A stretch of DNA of 64,000 nucleotides from Streptomyces sp. T12 (GCF_028736035.1 NZ_CP117866.1:124001-188000); one strand, 5' to 3'. Positions 16,986 to 25,401 are shown, counted from the first letter of the stretch. The notes: generated from the sequence alone by a model not told the origin. Numbers and translations: made by a program.

Positions 16986-17386
16986 GCACCTTCCTCTGGT
17001 CCGCAGAAGCGTGTGAGTGGTGTGAGTGGCTTGAGACCCGGGATGCCCTGCCCGCCGGCTCAGTGGCGGCGTGCGGTCCGGGCGGACGGCAGGTCGCGGT
17101 GCGGTCGCCCGTCGCGTCCGTCGCGCGGGAAGCGCTGCCGTGGTGCCGGCGGCCCGGTCACCGGCCCCGACCGCTCTCGGTGCGTCGATGCGCACCGCTG
17201 TCGCACGGCGTGTTCATGCCCCCATTGCCGGCCCAGCACAAAAACCATTCCCCCCATACGCCGCCGGACAGCGGCCATTGGTCCGTCACCCAAGCAGACC
17301 CGGACGCGGCCGTTCAAGGCTCCGACGAGGTCCAGATGATTTCCGGTCCGGATTTGGCGGTTTCGGAGCGCTGCGCAGGGCGAGGG
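16986..17386. other. 401-base gap upstream of the MFS-PKS-NRPS operon
   Basis: No gene was found here. It holds the promoter of the minus-strand biosynthetic operon (AGGAAGG is its ribosome binding site just right of 16985) and the region before the hydratase remnant. Frames on both strands are Arg/Pro/Ala-rich with no start or domain. A short A-rich run (about 17238-17250) stands out from the GC-rich background. Confidence 0.4.
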
Positions 17387-17719
17387 ATGGCCCCGACCGA
17401 CGCACAGCGCGAGGAGGCCGGCCGGCTGCTGCGCCGGGCCGAGCACCACACGGTCCCGGTCGAGCCGCTGTCGGCCCTGCTGCCCGCACTGGATCTCACC
17501 GACGCCTATGCGATCCAGCGCGACAACGTCGCCCGGCGGATCGCCGACGGGGCGACGGTCGTCGGTCACAAGGTCGGCCTGACCGCGGTCGCGATGCGGC
17601 AGCTGCTCGGCGACGACGAGCCCAAGCCCGACTTCGGTCATCTGCTGGACGACATGGTCCACCGCGACGGCGCGCCGATCTTCGCGGCGCGCTGCCGCCG
17701 GCCGCGCATCGAACCGTAG
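17387..17719 (+). pseudogene. Truncated 2-keto-4-pentenoate hydratase (MhpD/HpaH family)
   Basis: The 110 residues from ATG 17387 match the N-terminal 40 percent of the hydratase family that adds water to 2-hydroxypenta-2,4-dienoate in meta-cleavage of aromatics. The conserved order is visible: LDLTDAYAIQRDNVARRI, GHKVGLTAVAMRQLLG, PDFGHLLDDMV, then CRRPRIEP. A normal member continues with an acidic, metal-binding EAEIAF-type strand and another 130 residues; here a TAG follows at once and the next 200 bases code for nothing recognisable. So the gene has lost its catalytic C-terminal part and should be inactive. It sits in a run of other broken genes. Confidence 0.75.
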
Positions 17720-17938
17720 GTCTCGGTGAGCGACCCGCCGTGGCGGGCCTCGATGACGACTCCGGGGCGAGCGCCAGGACGCGGGGCAAGGACGGTGAGC
17801 CCGCAGCCTCCTGCGGCAGTCCGGCAGCCGCCGAGCTCACCGCCGCTGCCGCGGGAGCTGCTCGCACGAGGGTGGACGCTTCGGAAGATGATCACTCAGC
17901 CGTGGTCGACGGCCCTGTACGACCGGAGAAGGCACCTC

Positions 17939-18576
17939 ATGACCAGGCGGCAGACGGCACGCAGGAAGCATGCGAACGGAGTGGAGTCACGGCAGCGCAT
18001 CCTCGACGCCGCCGTGGAGATCGCCGGCGAGCTCGGCTACGACGGCACCTCCATCGCGGCCGTCAGCGCCAAGTGCGGGCTGCCCGCCAGCTCCATCTAC
18101 TTGGCACGTCAAGGACAAGGACGACCTGATCGCCGCTGTCACAGAGCGCAGCTTCGAGGCCTGGCTCACGGCCGTCGAGCTGCCGGGCGAAGACGCCGGC
18201 ACACCTCTGGAGCGGGTCACCGCCATGGCCGCGAACGTGGCGAAGTCGCTCGTCGACGCACCCGACTTCCTGCGTCTCGGCCTCATGCTCGCCCTCGAAC
18301 GGCGCCCCACCGAACTCCGGGGCCGCACGGTGTTCCTGCAGGTCCGCGACGTCACCCACCAGAAGGTCGCCGAAGTGCTCACGCCCCTGTTCCCCGGCCT
18401 GGACGGGCCTGGACGAGGACGCCGTACACACCCTCACCACCTACACCGTCGCCGGTGCCGACGGCTTGTTCGTGCACAGGGAGGTCACCGGCGACGGCGT
18501 CGACCTCGTGGCTCTGTTCGAGCTGCACGCACAGCTCGTCCACGACGCGGCGACCCGCCTGGCGGCAGCGCGCTGA
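17939..18576 (+). pseudogene. TetR-family regulator broken by two frameshifts
   Basis: Three consecutive frames spell one TetR protein. Frame 1 from ATG 17939 gives the HTH domain (SRQRILDAAVEIAGELGYDG, SAKCGLPASSIY). An extra T at 18101/18102 then moves the reading to a frame giving WHVKDKDDLIAAVTERSFEA and the helical ligand domain (LVDAPDFLRLGLMLALERRP). A perfect 10-base tandem duplication, GGCCTGGACG at 18396-18405 and 18406-18415, shifts it again; the last frame gives DEDAVHTLTTYTVAGADG and ends at TGA 18574-18576. Removing the extra T and one repeat copy restores about 208 residues. Two independent lesions make a sequencing error unlikely. What it once controlled is unknown. Confidence 0.85.
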
Positions 18577-18711
18577 TCCGCGCCCGGCGACACCGACAGC
18601 CTGTGCAGCCCGGGTCCGGAAGCTGCACAGGCCGACGATCCGGCGGCTCAAGCCGCGGTGCGGCGTCCCGGCACGTCTTCGTGGAGGCCGTGGACATTGC
18701 CGCCCGGAGAT

Positions 18712-19842
18712 TCAGAAGGCACCTGGCGTACGGCCGAGGGTGCCCTTGGGGTCGCCGGGGTCGGTGCCCTTGACCTGGCCGAAGTAGAGCTCGACCTGGG
18801 AGCGGAAGCGTTCGACGGCGGCGCGGTTCGACATGAACTTCGCGAAGGCCTTGGGGTCGGTGTTCCGATACGACGCGAGCGGCTTGAGGCCGGTCGGGGG
18901 CGCGACGTCCTTGCGTACGGACCAGGTCCAGGTGGCGATGGCGTGCTCCTGGGTGGACTGGGAGTTCAGCCAGCTCATGAAGAGCTTGGCACCGGCCTTG
19001 TGCGGGGCCTGCTTGAAGATGGCGCCGCGCTGGGCCCAGGAGTTGAAGCGCTCGGAGTCCGAGAAGACCTGGGTGCCGCTCGGGCGGGCGTCGCCGCCGA
19101 CGGCGACGGCGGCGAGGTAGTCGCCGCTCGCCACTCCGGCGGCCGAGCCGGGGACGCCGCGGATCAGCTTCGGGTTCTGCTCGACCAAGTGGGCCAGGTA
19201 GTCCCAGCCGTACTCGTCGACGATCTGCTTGTAGCCGAAGAGCACGGCGTCGTCGTCGTTCGGGTAGGTCAGGATCAGCTTGTTCTTGTACTCGGGCTTG
19301 AGCAGGTCCGTGCCCTTGAAGTCGCCCGCGTTCGCCGGGAGTTGCTTGGTGTTGACGACGTAGGAGAAGGCGCCGTAGAAGACGCCCGTGTAGTAGCCGT
19401 CCTTGTCCTTGGCGTTGGTGAAGACCTTGTCCCAGCCGACCGGCTTGTACTTCAGCAGGTCGCCGTGCTTCTTCCAGCGGTCGAAGTCCTGGGTGGTCTG
19501 CAGGATCGCGGCGTCGGCGACGAGGTGGCCGGCGGCGAGCTGGTTGTCGATGCGGGCGTCGTGGTACTTGCTCAGGTCGGTGACGAGGTGGAGCTTGACG
19601 TCCGGGAACTGCTGGGCGAAGGCGGCGGACAGCGCGTCCCACTGGCCGGGCGCGTCGCCGCCCATGTAGACGGTGACCTTGCCGCCCTCGGCCTTCGCCG
19701 CCCGGTAGAGGGCCTGCAGCTGATCCTGCTCACTCACGGTGGCCGGCCGGGTGGTCTGGGCGATCGCCGTCGTGGCGACCGCGGCGAGCACCACACCCGT
19801 GGCGACGGCCGCACCCAGTTTCTTCTTCTTGCTGAGCTTCAT
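18712..19842 (-). CDS. ABC transporter solute-binding protein (iron/2-aminoethylphosphonate type), orphan
   Basis: A 376-residue exported binding protein from ATG 19842 (MKLSKKKKLGAAVATG), preceded at a distance by GGAAGG; a more distal start at 19881 is less likely. The N-terminus has a Lys-rich n-region and one hydrophobic helix; there is no lipobox Cys, so it is a cleaved or membrane-anchored secreted protein. The fold is of the SBP_bac_6/8 type used for Fe3+, thiamine or phosphonates: GGKVTVYMGGDAPGQWDAL, TYPNDDDAVLFGYKQIVDEY, and TWTWSVRKDVAPP near the end. No permease or ATPase gene is near, so it is an orphan. Two palindromes of MarR type lie just upstream, next to a dead MarR gene. 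The ligand is unknown. Confidence 0.78.
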   Translation of the reverse strand: MKLSKKKKLGAAVATGVVLAAVATTAIAQTTRPATVSEQDQLQALYRAAKAEGGKVTVYMGGDAPGQWDALSAAFAQQFPDVKLHLVTDLSKYHDARIDNQLAAGHLVADAAILQTTQDFDRWKKHGDLLKYKPVGWDKVFTNAKDKDGYYTGVFYGAFSYVVNTKQLPANAGDFKGTDLLKPEYKNKLILTYPNDDDAVLFGYKQIVDEYGWDYLAHLVEQNPKLIRGVPGSAAGVASGDYLAAVAVGGDARPSGTQVFSDSERFNSWAQRGAIFKQAPHKAGAKLFMSWLNSQSTQEHAIATWTWSVRKDVAPPTGLKPLASYRNTDPKAFAKFMSNRAAVERFRSQVELYFGQVKGTDPGDPKGTLGRTPGAF

Positions 19843-19883
19843 AGCGATGTGCTGCCTTCCAGCTGCCTCATGGGCCCGCATAC

Positions 19884-19899
19884 GTTTGATGTTTCAAAC
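19884..19899. promoter_or_regulatory. Perfect inverted repeat, MarR-type operator 1
   Basis: GTTTGA-TGTT-TCAAAC is a perfect 16-base inverted repeat, 42 bases upstream of the solute-binding protein start. Its core TTGA-N4-TCAA is the kind of site bound by MarR-family dimers. It lies between the binding-protein gene and the remnant of a MarR gene on the other strand. Confidence 0.55.
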
Positions 19900-19930
19900 G
19901 GGACGTTGACTGCACGCTACAACGATTGGA

Positions 19931-19942
19931 TTGAAAGTTCAA
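19931..19942. promoter_or_regulatory. Perfect inverted repeat TTGAA-N2-TTCAA, MarR-type operator 2
   Basis: TTGAAAGTTCAA is a perfect 12-base inverted repeat (arms TTGAA and TTCAA), about 45 bases from the first palindrome. It resembles the TTGAA-based sites of MarR regulators. The adjacent MarR gene is destroyed. Confidence 0.5.
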
Positions 19943-20151
19943 ACAAAGCTTGCCCTCACCGAGCAGGGGCGGCAACTGCTGGAGCGGACGGCCCCGGGCC
20001 ATGTCGAGGCCGTACGACGGGCCGTCTTCGACGTACTGACCGACGACCAAGTGGGTCAACTCGCCGAGATCGGCGAGGCGATCAGCCCGGCTCCGCAACA
20101 CACGGCCGTCACGGACGCCGATCCCGAAACGCTGCCCTGGCGCCGCCGTTG
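19943..20151 (+). pseudogene. 3' remnant of a MarR-family regulator gene
   Basis: The translated segment LALTEQGRQLLERTAPGHVE, followed by AVRRAVFDVLTDDQVGQLAE and DADPETLPWRR, is the characteristic wing and C-terminal helices of MarR proteins. The N-terminal 80-90 residues, including the recognition helix, are gone, and the original stop after LPWRR is lost so the frame runs on. The join lies right beside the TTGAA palindrome, as if an internal deletion removed the front of the gene. Confidence 0.7.
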
Positions 20152-20224
20152 GCCGAGCAGGCCCCGTGCTCGGAAGGGGCGGTTCGCGTGCCCGGTGGAG
20201 GTCGTGGCCCAGCGGGTGCGGGAG

Positions 20225-20525
20225 AAGGACGCGATGCCCCAGCCTCCACGGAAGCGGCCGTCCGCCGTGAAGGGCTTGACGGCGACGACGGGACCGAAGG
20301 CCTCGGTACGGCGCGGTGCGGTGCCGCGCCCTCGAGCAGGTCGGTCAGGACGGTCGTCGGGTGCAGGGCCGCCCCCTTCCGGCGCGCCGCCACCGGTGAG
20401 CACGCGCGCCTCTGCGTACGGCATCGGCCACCGGGGCGGCGGCGACCCGCGGGGCGGCGTCCTCGCCCCGGATGACGCGCCGACCCCCTTCCCGGTCACG
20501 TCCATGGCGAGGTCGCCGTCGACCG
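20225..20525 (-). pseudogene. Degenerate aldehyde dehydrogenase 3' remnant
   Basis: Reading this strand in shifting frames gives pieces of an aldehyde dehydrogenase C-terminal part in the right order: DGDLAMDVTGKGVG, then ARVLTGGGAPEGGG, then ALHPTTVLTDL, then TEAFGPVVAVKPFT. The last contains the EAFGPV motif (usually EExFGPV) of the family. At least three frameshifts separate the pieces. The active-site Cys region is not present. It abuts the MarR remnant and the hydratase and TetR pseudogenes, suggesting remains of one aromatic-compound catabolic locus. Borders are approximate. Confidence 0.55.
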
Positions 20526-20566
20526 TGGCGCGAGGCGCGGTCCGGCCCGAGCCGGCTCGTTGCAGG

Positions 20567-22726
20567 TTACGGCCGGTTCCGCCCAGGCAGCTGAGCCCCC
20601 GCCGTGAGACGGACCAGCAGGACACCGGGCGTGCGGGGCAGTGACACCCGCAGTCCGTCACCGTCCCAGACCGCCGAGCCGGTCGGCGCGGAGGACGGGT
20701 GCAGGATCTCCGCACTTACATCGCTGCCCGCCAAGTGCCGTACAGGCAGGTGCAGTTCGGACTCTCCGCCGCGGCGCCAGAGCGTGATGTACGACGTACG
20801 GTCGTCGGGCGAGCGCATCCCCAGCGCCAGCCACTCGTCCGTCCACCCGGGCAGCCCCAGCGGCCAGAACGGCACGGCCCGCGCGAGGTCACCGCGGATG
20901 GACTTGTACGTGCTCACCGCGTCCCGGACGAGGGCGAGTTGACGCTGCGACATCCGGTCCAGATGGCCCGACAGATGGATCCGCCCGAGCAGTGCCCCGC
21001 CCAGCGTGAAGGCGATCAGGTCGTCGTCGAACCCGGGCTGCGGGTACGCCCAGACGGCGCCCTGTTCGGGCGGTACGGCCGTCGGCGCGGCGGCGGCGAT
21101 CGGCGGGTAGCGCAGCGGGTCCTGCTGGTCGCTGGTGGACTGGAGCTGAGTGACGGCCAGCGTGGCCCCGTCCATCCGCATCCCGCCCGAGGCGCAGTTC
21201 TCGATCACCAGGTGCGGGTGCCGGTCCAGCACCTCGGAGAGCCAGTCCAGGTAGGCGTGGGCGTGGCCGAGCAGTCCGGCTCCCGGGGCGAGGTCCCCGG
21301 GGGCGAGGGTGCCGGGATCGATCACGATGTTGTAGTCCAGCTTGAGGTAGCCCACGCCCCAGTCGCCCACGATCCGGTCCACCGTCTTGTCGAGGTGGGC
21401 GCGGGCGGCCGGATGGCGCAGGTCGAGCTGGTGACGGCCCTGTTCGGTGAGGCGTACGCCGTCGCGCTGGAAGAAGGCTTCCGGCGGGAGCGCGGCGGCG
21501 ACCGGACTGCGTACGCCGACGACCTCCGGCTCCAGCCACAGCCCGGGCACCATGCCGCGCTCCCGGATCCGGTCCAGGACCGCCCGGATTCCGCCTTCGG
21601 GGAAGCGGCGCGTCGAGGGCAGCCACTCGCCGACGTTGTCCCACCAGCCGCCGTCCGCCGAGTCGTCGTACCAGCCGGCGTCCACGCAGAAGTACTCCGC
21701 GCCCGCCTGCGCCGCCGCGTCGATCAGGGGGAGCAGCTTCTCGGTGGTCGGGTCGCCCATGAGCGTGTTCATGTAGTCGTTGAAGACGACCGGGAGGGCG
21801 GTGTGGTCGGGGTGCGGGCGGCGTACGGCGCGGCGGTACGAGGTCAGGGCGCCCATGGCCTCGTCGAAGTCGGCGCCGAGGGCCAGGACCCCCGGCACGG
21901 TGGTGGACTCCTCACCCGGGGCGAGCCGGACCCGCCACTGGTGCTCCGCGTCCGTGGGGCCGTTCAGCGCCAGATACGTGCCGTGCGCGCTCTCGCCCAG
22001 GTCCCAGCGCCAGCCGGCCGGGGACTCGATCTGCCACAGCCAGGTCCGGCCGCTCCCCCGTTCCGTCAGCGCCCCCATCGGCAGGTGACCGTCGGTGGGC
22101 CAGCTGCCGCGCCCGGCGAGGACGAGGGCGGCCCGGCTGTCGTGCTGATGGGCGTCGACGTTGATGTCGGCGACGGTGTCCCGCAGCGGCTCGGTGTACC
22201 AACGGCACTCCGCGAGCCAGTCGTTGCGCGCCCGGTGCACGTCGAGGGCGTCCGGTGAGGGCAGGCCGCCGATCAGCAGGCTGCTGACGGACTGGACGAC
22301 GAGGAGCTGCGAGCCGTCGTTGCGCAGCCGCACGCGGGAGCGGAGCACCGGCAGCCCACCGGGGGACGTCAGCTCGACGAACGCCGTCAACCCGGTGGCC
22401 GGGTCGTGGAGCTCGACGGTGAGCCACTCCCCCTCGCCCCGGCTGCCGGCGCGGTGGTCCCGGTACTTCAGGCGCGTACCGAACGCCGTCCCGGTGAAGC
22501 GCGGGCCGGACCAGGCGCTGCCGTGCCCGAGGGCGGTCAACTCGACGAGCGGGAGGGCGCGGTCCGGGTCGGCGACGCGCACCTCCCCCGGACGGCCCAG
22601 TCCGACGAGCCGCAGCGTTCCGTCCGCGGCGACGGCGAATCCGGCCCGCAGCGCCGAATGACCCCAGCTGAACTCGTCATGCGGCTGGTGGGAACCCTCC
22701 TGCGCCACATCCGCCATGCCGGTCAA
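20567..22726 (-). CDS. GH36 alpha-galactosidase
   Basis: A 719-residue cytosolic enzyme without signal peptide. GGAAGG lies 5-6 bases before a TTG at 22726, so TTG is the best-placed start; ATG 22717 is the alternative. The GH36/melibiase plan is clear: an N-terminal beta-supersandwich (about 1-320) and a (beta/alpha)8 barrel with FNDYMNTLMGDPT, FCVDAGWYDD, PGLWLEPEVV, the nucleophile Asp in YLKLDYN, ENCASGGMRMDG, and the acid/base Asp in STSDQQDPLRYP; the C-terminal beta domain ends with PRTPGVLLVRL. It removes terminal alpha-1,6-galactose from melibiose-, raffinose- or galactomannan-type sugars. It is divergent from the LacI gene, with two palindromic operators between, and probably hydrolyses what the neighbouring transporter imports. 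Confidence 0.93.
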   Translation of the reverse strand: MTGMADVAQEGSHQPHDEFSWGHSALRAGFAVAADGTLRLVGLGRPGEVRVADPDRALPLVELTALGHGSAWSGPRFTGTAFGTRLKYRDHRAGSRGEGEWLTVELHDPATGLTAFVELTSPGGLPVLRSRVRLRNDGSQLLVVQSVSSLLIGGLPSPDALDVHRARNDWLAECRWYTEPLRDTVADINVDAHQHDSRAALVLAGRGSWPTDGHLPMGALTERGSGRTWLWQIESPAGWRWDLGESAHGTYLALNGPTDAEHQWRVRLAPGEESTTVPGVLALGADFDEAMGALTSYRRAVRRPHPDHTALPVVFNDYMNTLMGDPTTEKLLPLIDAAAQAGAEYFCVDAGWYDDSADGGWWDNVGEWLPSTRRFPEGGIRAVLDRIRERGMVPGLWLEPEVVGVRSPVAAALPPEAFFQRDGVRLTEQGRHQLDLRHPAARAHLDKTVDRIVGDWGVGYLKLDYNIVIDPGTLAPGDLAPGAGLLGHAHAYLDWLSEVLDRHPHLVIENCASGGMRMDGATLAVTQLQSTSDQQDPLRYPPIAAAAPTAVPPEQGAVWAYPQPGFDDDLIAFTLGGALLGRIHLSGHLDRMSQRQLALVRDAVSTYKSIRGDLARAVPFWPLGLPGWTDEWLALGMRSPDDRTSYITLWRRGGESELHLPVRHLAGSDVSAEILHPSSAPTGSAVWDGDGLRVSLPRTPGVLLVRLTAGAQLPGRNRP

Positions 22727-22822
22727 GGTGCCTTCCCTTCCGACCCCGCCTGCCCGTACCGCAGCAGGAGACGGTCGCGTCAGCCGCGTGAATCCCTCGT
22801 TACGGTCTCTTGACGTTCCTGA

Positions 22823-22836
22823 TGTGACCGGTCACA
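22823..22836. promoter_or_regulatory. LacI-type operator, copy 1
   Basis: TGTGACCGGTCACA is a perfect 14-base palindrome with a central CpG, in the 118-base space between the divergent GH36 and lacI genes, 9 bases before the lacI start codon. It is an almost certain site for the adjacent regulator and can affect both promoters. Confidence 0.8.
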
Positions 22837-22844
22837 ATCCTGGC

Positions 22845-23882
22845 ATGAATGTGACCGGTCACACAAGTCGCCCGGCGAGCATCAGGGACGTCGCGACCGC
22901 CGCCGGCGTCTCGTACCAGACCGTCTCCCGGGTGATCAACGGCCATCCCAGCGTCAAGCCGACCACCCGGGACCGGGTGCTCGCCGCCATCGACGAACTG
23001 GGCTTCCGGCGCAACGCCACCGCGCTCGCCCTGGCCAGCGGACGCAGCAGGGCCGTGACCGTGCTCACCGCGAACACCACCCACTACGGCTACGCCTCCA
23101 TCCTCCAGGGCATCGAGGAGTCCGCCCGGGCGGCTTCCTACGCGGTCGGGATCGGCGTACTGGAATCGGCGGACGAAGCCGCCGTCGCCGCCGAGGTGCA
23201 GCGGGCGGCGGACGCGGGCGGCGGACTGATCGTGATCGCCTACGATCCGGCGGGTGTGCGGGCGCTGAGCGCCGTCCCCGCCGAACTCCCGGTCGTCGGC
23301 GTGGTCGAGACCCCGGCGAGCCCGCCCGGCGGCGACCGCCCCTGGGTGTGGACCGACGACCACGAGGCCGCCTACGAGGCGACCCGCCACCTGCTCTCCC
23401 TGGGCCACGAGACGGTGCACTACGTCGCCATCCCGTCCAGCACCCGGCGCACCAGCGCCCGTACCAGCGGCTGGCGGCAGGCACTGAAGGAGGCGGGGGC
23501 CCCCGAACCCCGCCCCGTACAAGGCAGTTGGGGCCCTGCTGGCGGCCACGCGGCCGGCTCGAAGCTGGCGTCGAACCCGGCCGTCACCGCCATCCTGTGC
23601 GGCAACGACGACCTCGCGCTCGGGGTACTGCGCGCCCTGCACGAGGCCGGCCGTTCCGTCCCCGGCGACGTCAGCGTGGCCGGGTTCGACGACGCCCCGC
23701 ATTCCGCCTTTCTGACCCCGTCGCTGACGACGGTGCGCCTGGACTTCACCGGCCTGGGAAGGGCCGCGTTCGCCCTGCTGCACGGGGTGCTGGAGGAGGC
23801 GGCTCAGATCGCCCCGCATCCCGTCTCCGTACCGGAGCTGGTGGTCCGGGAGAGTTCGGGACCGCCGCCCGCCGCCGTCTGA
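22845..23882 (+). CDS. LacI-family transcriptional regulator
   Basis: A 345-residue repressor from ATG 22845. Residues 10-60 are the LacI helix-turn-helix (SIRDVATAAGVSYQTVSRVI) and hinge helix (RRNATALALASGRSRAV); residues 65-335 are a periplasmic-binding-protein-like sugar domain with CGNDDLALGVLRALHEAGRS and DVSVAGFDDAPHSAFLTPSL. Its own start region contains a TGTGACCGGTCACA palindrome, encoding Val-Thr-Gly-His, and an identical site lies just upstream, so autorepression is likely. It heads the plus-strand set with the binding protein, two permeases and secreted hydrolase, and is divergent from the alpha-galactosidase. The inducer is probably a galactoside released from the imported glycan. 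Confidence 0.93.
   Translation: MNVTGHTSRPASIRDVATAAGVSYQTVSRVINGHPSVKPTTRDRVLAAIDELGFRRNATALALASGRSRAVTVLTANTTHYGYASILQGIEESARAASYAVGIGVLESADEAAVAAEVQRAADAGGGLIVIAYDPAGVRALSAVPAELPVVGVVETPASPPGGDRPWVWTDDHEAAYEATRHLLSLGHETVHYVAIPSSTRRTSARTSGWRQALKEAGAPEPRPVQGSWGPAGGHAAGSKLASNPAVTAILCGNDDLALGVLRALHEAGRSVPGDVSVAGFDDAPHSAFLTPSLTTVRLDFTGLGRAAFALLHGVLEEAAQIAPHPVSVPELVVRESSGPPPAAV
22850..22863. promoter_or_regulatory. LacI-type operator, copy 2 (inside the lacI coding sequence)
   Basis: A second perfect TGTGACCGGTCACA palindrome, centred 27 bases from the first, covers codons 2 to 7 of lacI. Binding here would block initiation directly. Confidence 0.75.
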
Positions 23883-24020
23883 ACGCGCCGCACGATCCCG
23901 GACCGCACCGCACCATCCCTGACCGCACCGCACCATCCCTGACCGTTCCGCACCATCTCTGACCGCACCGAACGATCCCCGACCACACCGCGCGGCCCCT
24001 GAACGCTCCGCACGAGCACC
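23881..24020. repeat. Seven tandem 20-base repeats before the sugar-binding protein gene
   Basis: The consensus GACCGCACCGCACCATCCCT repeats with an exact 20-base period. Copies start at 23881, 23901, 23921, 23941, 23961, 23981 and 24001. Copies 2 and 3 are identical; the others differ at 3-8 positions. The array starts at the lacI stop codon and ends about 50 bases before the next gene. Two helical turns per unit would put protein sites on one face of the DNA, but a simple slippage array is also possible. Confidence 0.9.
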
Positions 24021-24069
24021 GCTGTTCTGATTCCTGCTTCCTGAACCACCCGTTCGCGAAAGGCACGTG

Positions 24070-25401
24070 ATGAAGACAAGAGCTCTCCCCGCCCTGGCGC
24101 TGATATGCGCCATCGGCCTCGCCGCCACCGCGTGCAGCGACCCGACGGCCGGCTCTTCCGGCGACTCCGCGGCGGACGGGAAGCAGGCCGCGGTCGATCC
24201 GACCGCCCGCCTGGACGGCGTGAAGCTGACGATGTGGACCGCGCAGAACACGGTCAACGCCCCCCAGCAGGTCATCGACGCCTTCGAGAAGGCCACCGGC
24301 GCGACGGTTCAGACCCAGGCGATCCCGGACCTGTACGAGCAGAACGTGCCGACGAAGCTGGCCTCCGGCGACCGTCCGGACCTGATGTTCTGGCAGCCGT
24401 CCATCTCCACGCTGCCGTTCATCCAGCCGAAGCAGAACCTCCTCACCCTCGACGGTGAGCCGTGGGAGGCCAAGCTCGGCGACACCGAGAAGTCGCTCGG
24501 CATGATCGACGGCAAGCGGTACGCGGCGATCGTCACCAGCCCCGCCATGCTCGGCGTCTACTACAACAAGGACGTCTTCAAGCAGGCCGGGCTGAGCGAG
24601 AAGGACTTCCCCAAGTCCTACGACGAGCTGCTGGCGCTCGGCCACAAGGTGGTCGACAAGTCGGACGCCGCCGCCTTCTACGAGGCCGGCGGCGACAAGT
24701 GGCCCCTGCAGTGGCAGATGCAGGTCCAGCTCACCGACCTCGACCAGCAGTGGTGGGACGGGCTCAACAAGAACCAGGAGAAGTGGACCGACCCGGTCGT
24801 GGTCGGCGCGATCAAGAAGTACAAGGAGAAGCTGCTCGACGCCGGGCTCGCCCAGAAGAACTACCGCACCGGCACCTTCACCGGACAGGCCGACGCGCTG
24901 TGGAAGGGCGAGGCCGGCATGGTCCTCAACGTCACCTCCTTCCAGAGCCAGTTGCAGGCCAAGTACTCCACCGCCGAGATCGACAAGAAGATCGGCTGGT
25001 TCCCGATCGCCAACTCCTCGGCCACCGGCATGTACTCGCCTGACCAGACCAATGGTGTGGTGGCCTTCAAGACCGGTGACGACAAGCGGCAGAACGCCGC
25101 CCGGCAGTTCCTCGCCTTCTGGCTCGGCCCGGACTACGCCGACTACATCAAGGCGATGAAGATCCCGTCCGTGCAGCCGTCCGTGCCCACCCCCGACGGG
25201 CTGCCGCAGACGTCCAAGGCCCAGGTCGCGGCCCTGCCCACCGCCATCGGTGTCTTCCAGGCCAAGGCGATCGTCGCCCCGGACACGCACCTCTACCTCG
25301 CCGACATGATCTTCGACAAGAAGAACCCGCAGCAGGTCGCCCAGGCGATCCAGGATCAGTTCGCGCAGGTGGCCAAGGCCCAGGGCGCGCCCGGGTTCTG
25401 A
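24070..25401 (+). CDS. Sugar ABC transporter substrate-binding lipoprotein (CUT1)
   Basis: A 443-residue lipoprotein from ATG 24070 with GAAAGG upstream. The signal peptide ends in LAATAC, a lipobox with Cys 22 for lipidation. The mature protein is a SBP_bac_1-type extracellular binding protein: MWTAQNTVNAPQQVIDAFEK, LASGDRPDLMFWQPS, YAAIVTSPAMLGVYYNKDVF, KQAGLSEKDFPKSYDELL, FTGQADALWKGEAGMVLN. It delivers an oligosaccharide to the two permeases that follow with 2 bases and then a 4-base overlap. There is no ATPase gene, as in streptomycete systems that share MsiK. The nearby alpha-galactosidase and secreted hydrolase suggest a galactose-containing oligosaccharide. Confidence 0.92.
   Translation: MKTRALPALALICAIGLAATACSDPTAGSSGDSAADGKQAAVDPTARLDGVKLTMWTAQNTVNAPQQVIDAFEKATGATVQTQAIPDLYEQNVPTKLASGDRPDLMFWQPSISTLPFIQPKQNLLTLDGEPWEAKLGDTEKSLGMIDGKRYAAIVTSPAMLGVYYNKDVFKQAGLSEKDFPKSYDELLALGHKVVDKSDAAAFYEAGGDKWPLQWQMQVQLTDLDQQWWDGLNKNQEKWTDPVVVGAIKKYKEKLLDAGLAQKNYRTGTFTGQADALWKGEAGMVLNVTSFQSQLQAKYSTAEIDKKIGWFPIANSSATGMYSPDQTNGVVAFKTGDDKRQNAARQFLAFWLGPDYADYIKAMKIPSVQPSVPTPDGLPQTSKAQVAALPTAIGVFQAKAIVAPDTHLYLADMIFDKKNPQQVAQAIQDQFAQVAKAQGAPGF

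Noticed and set aside
23881..24020. 20-base repeat array as a CRISPR array
   Set aside because: The repeats are directly adjacent without spacers, drift in sequence, and no cas gene is present.
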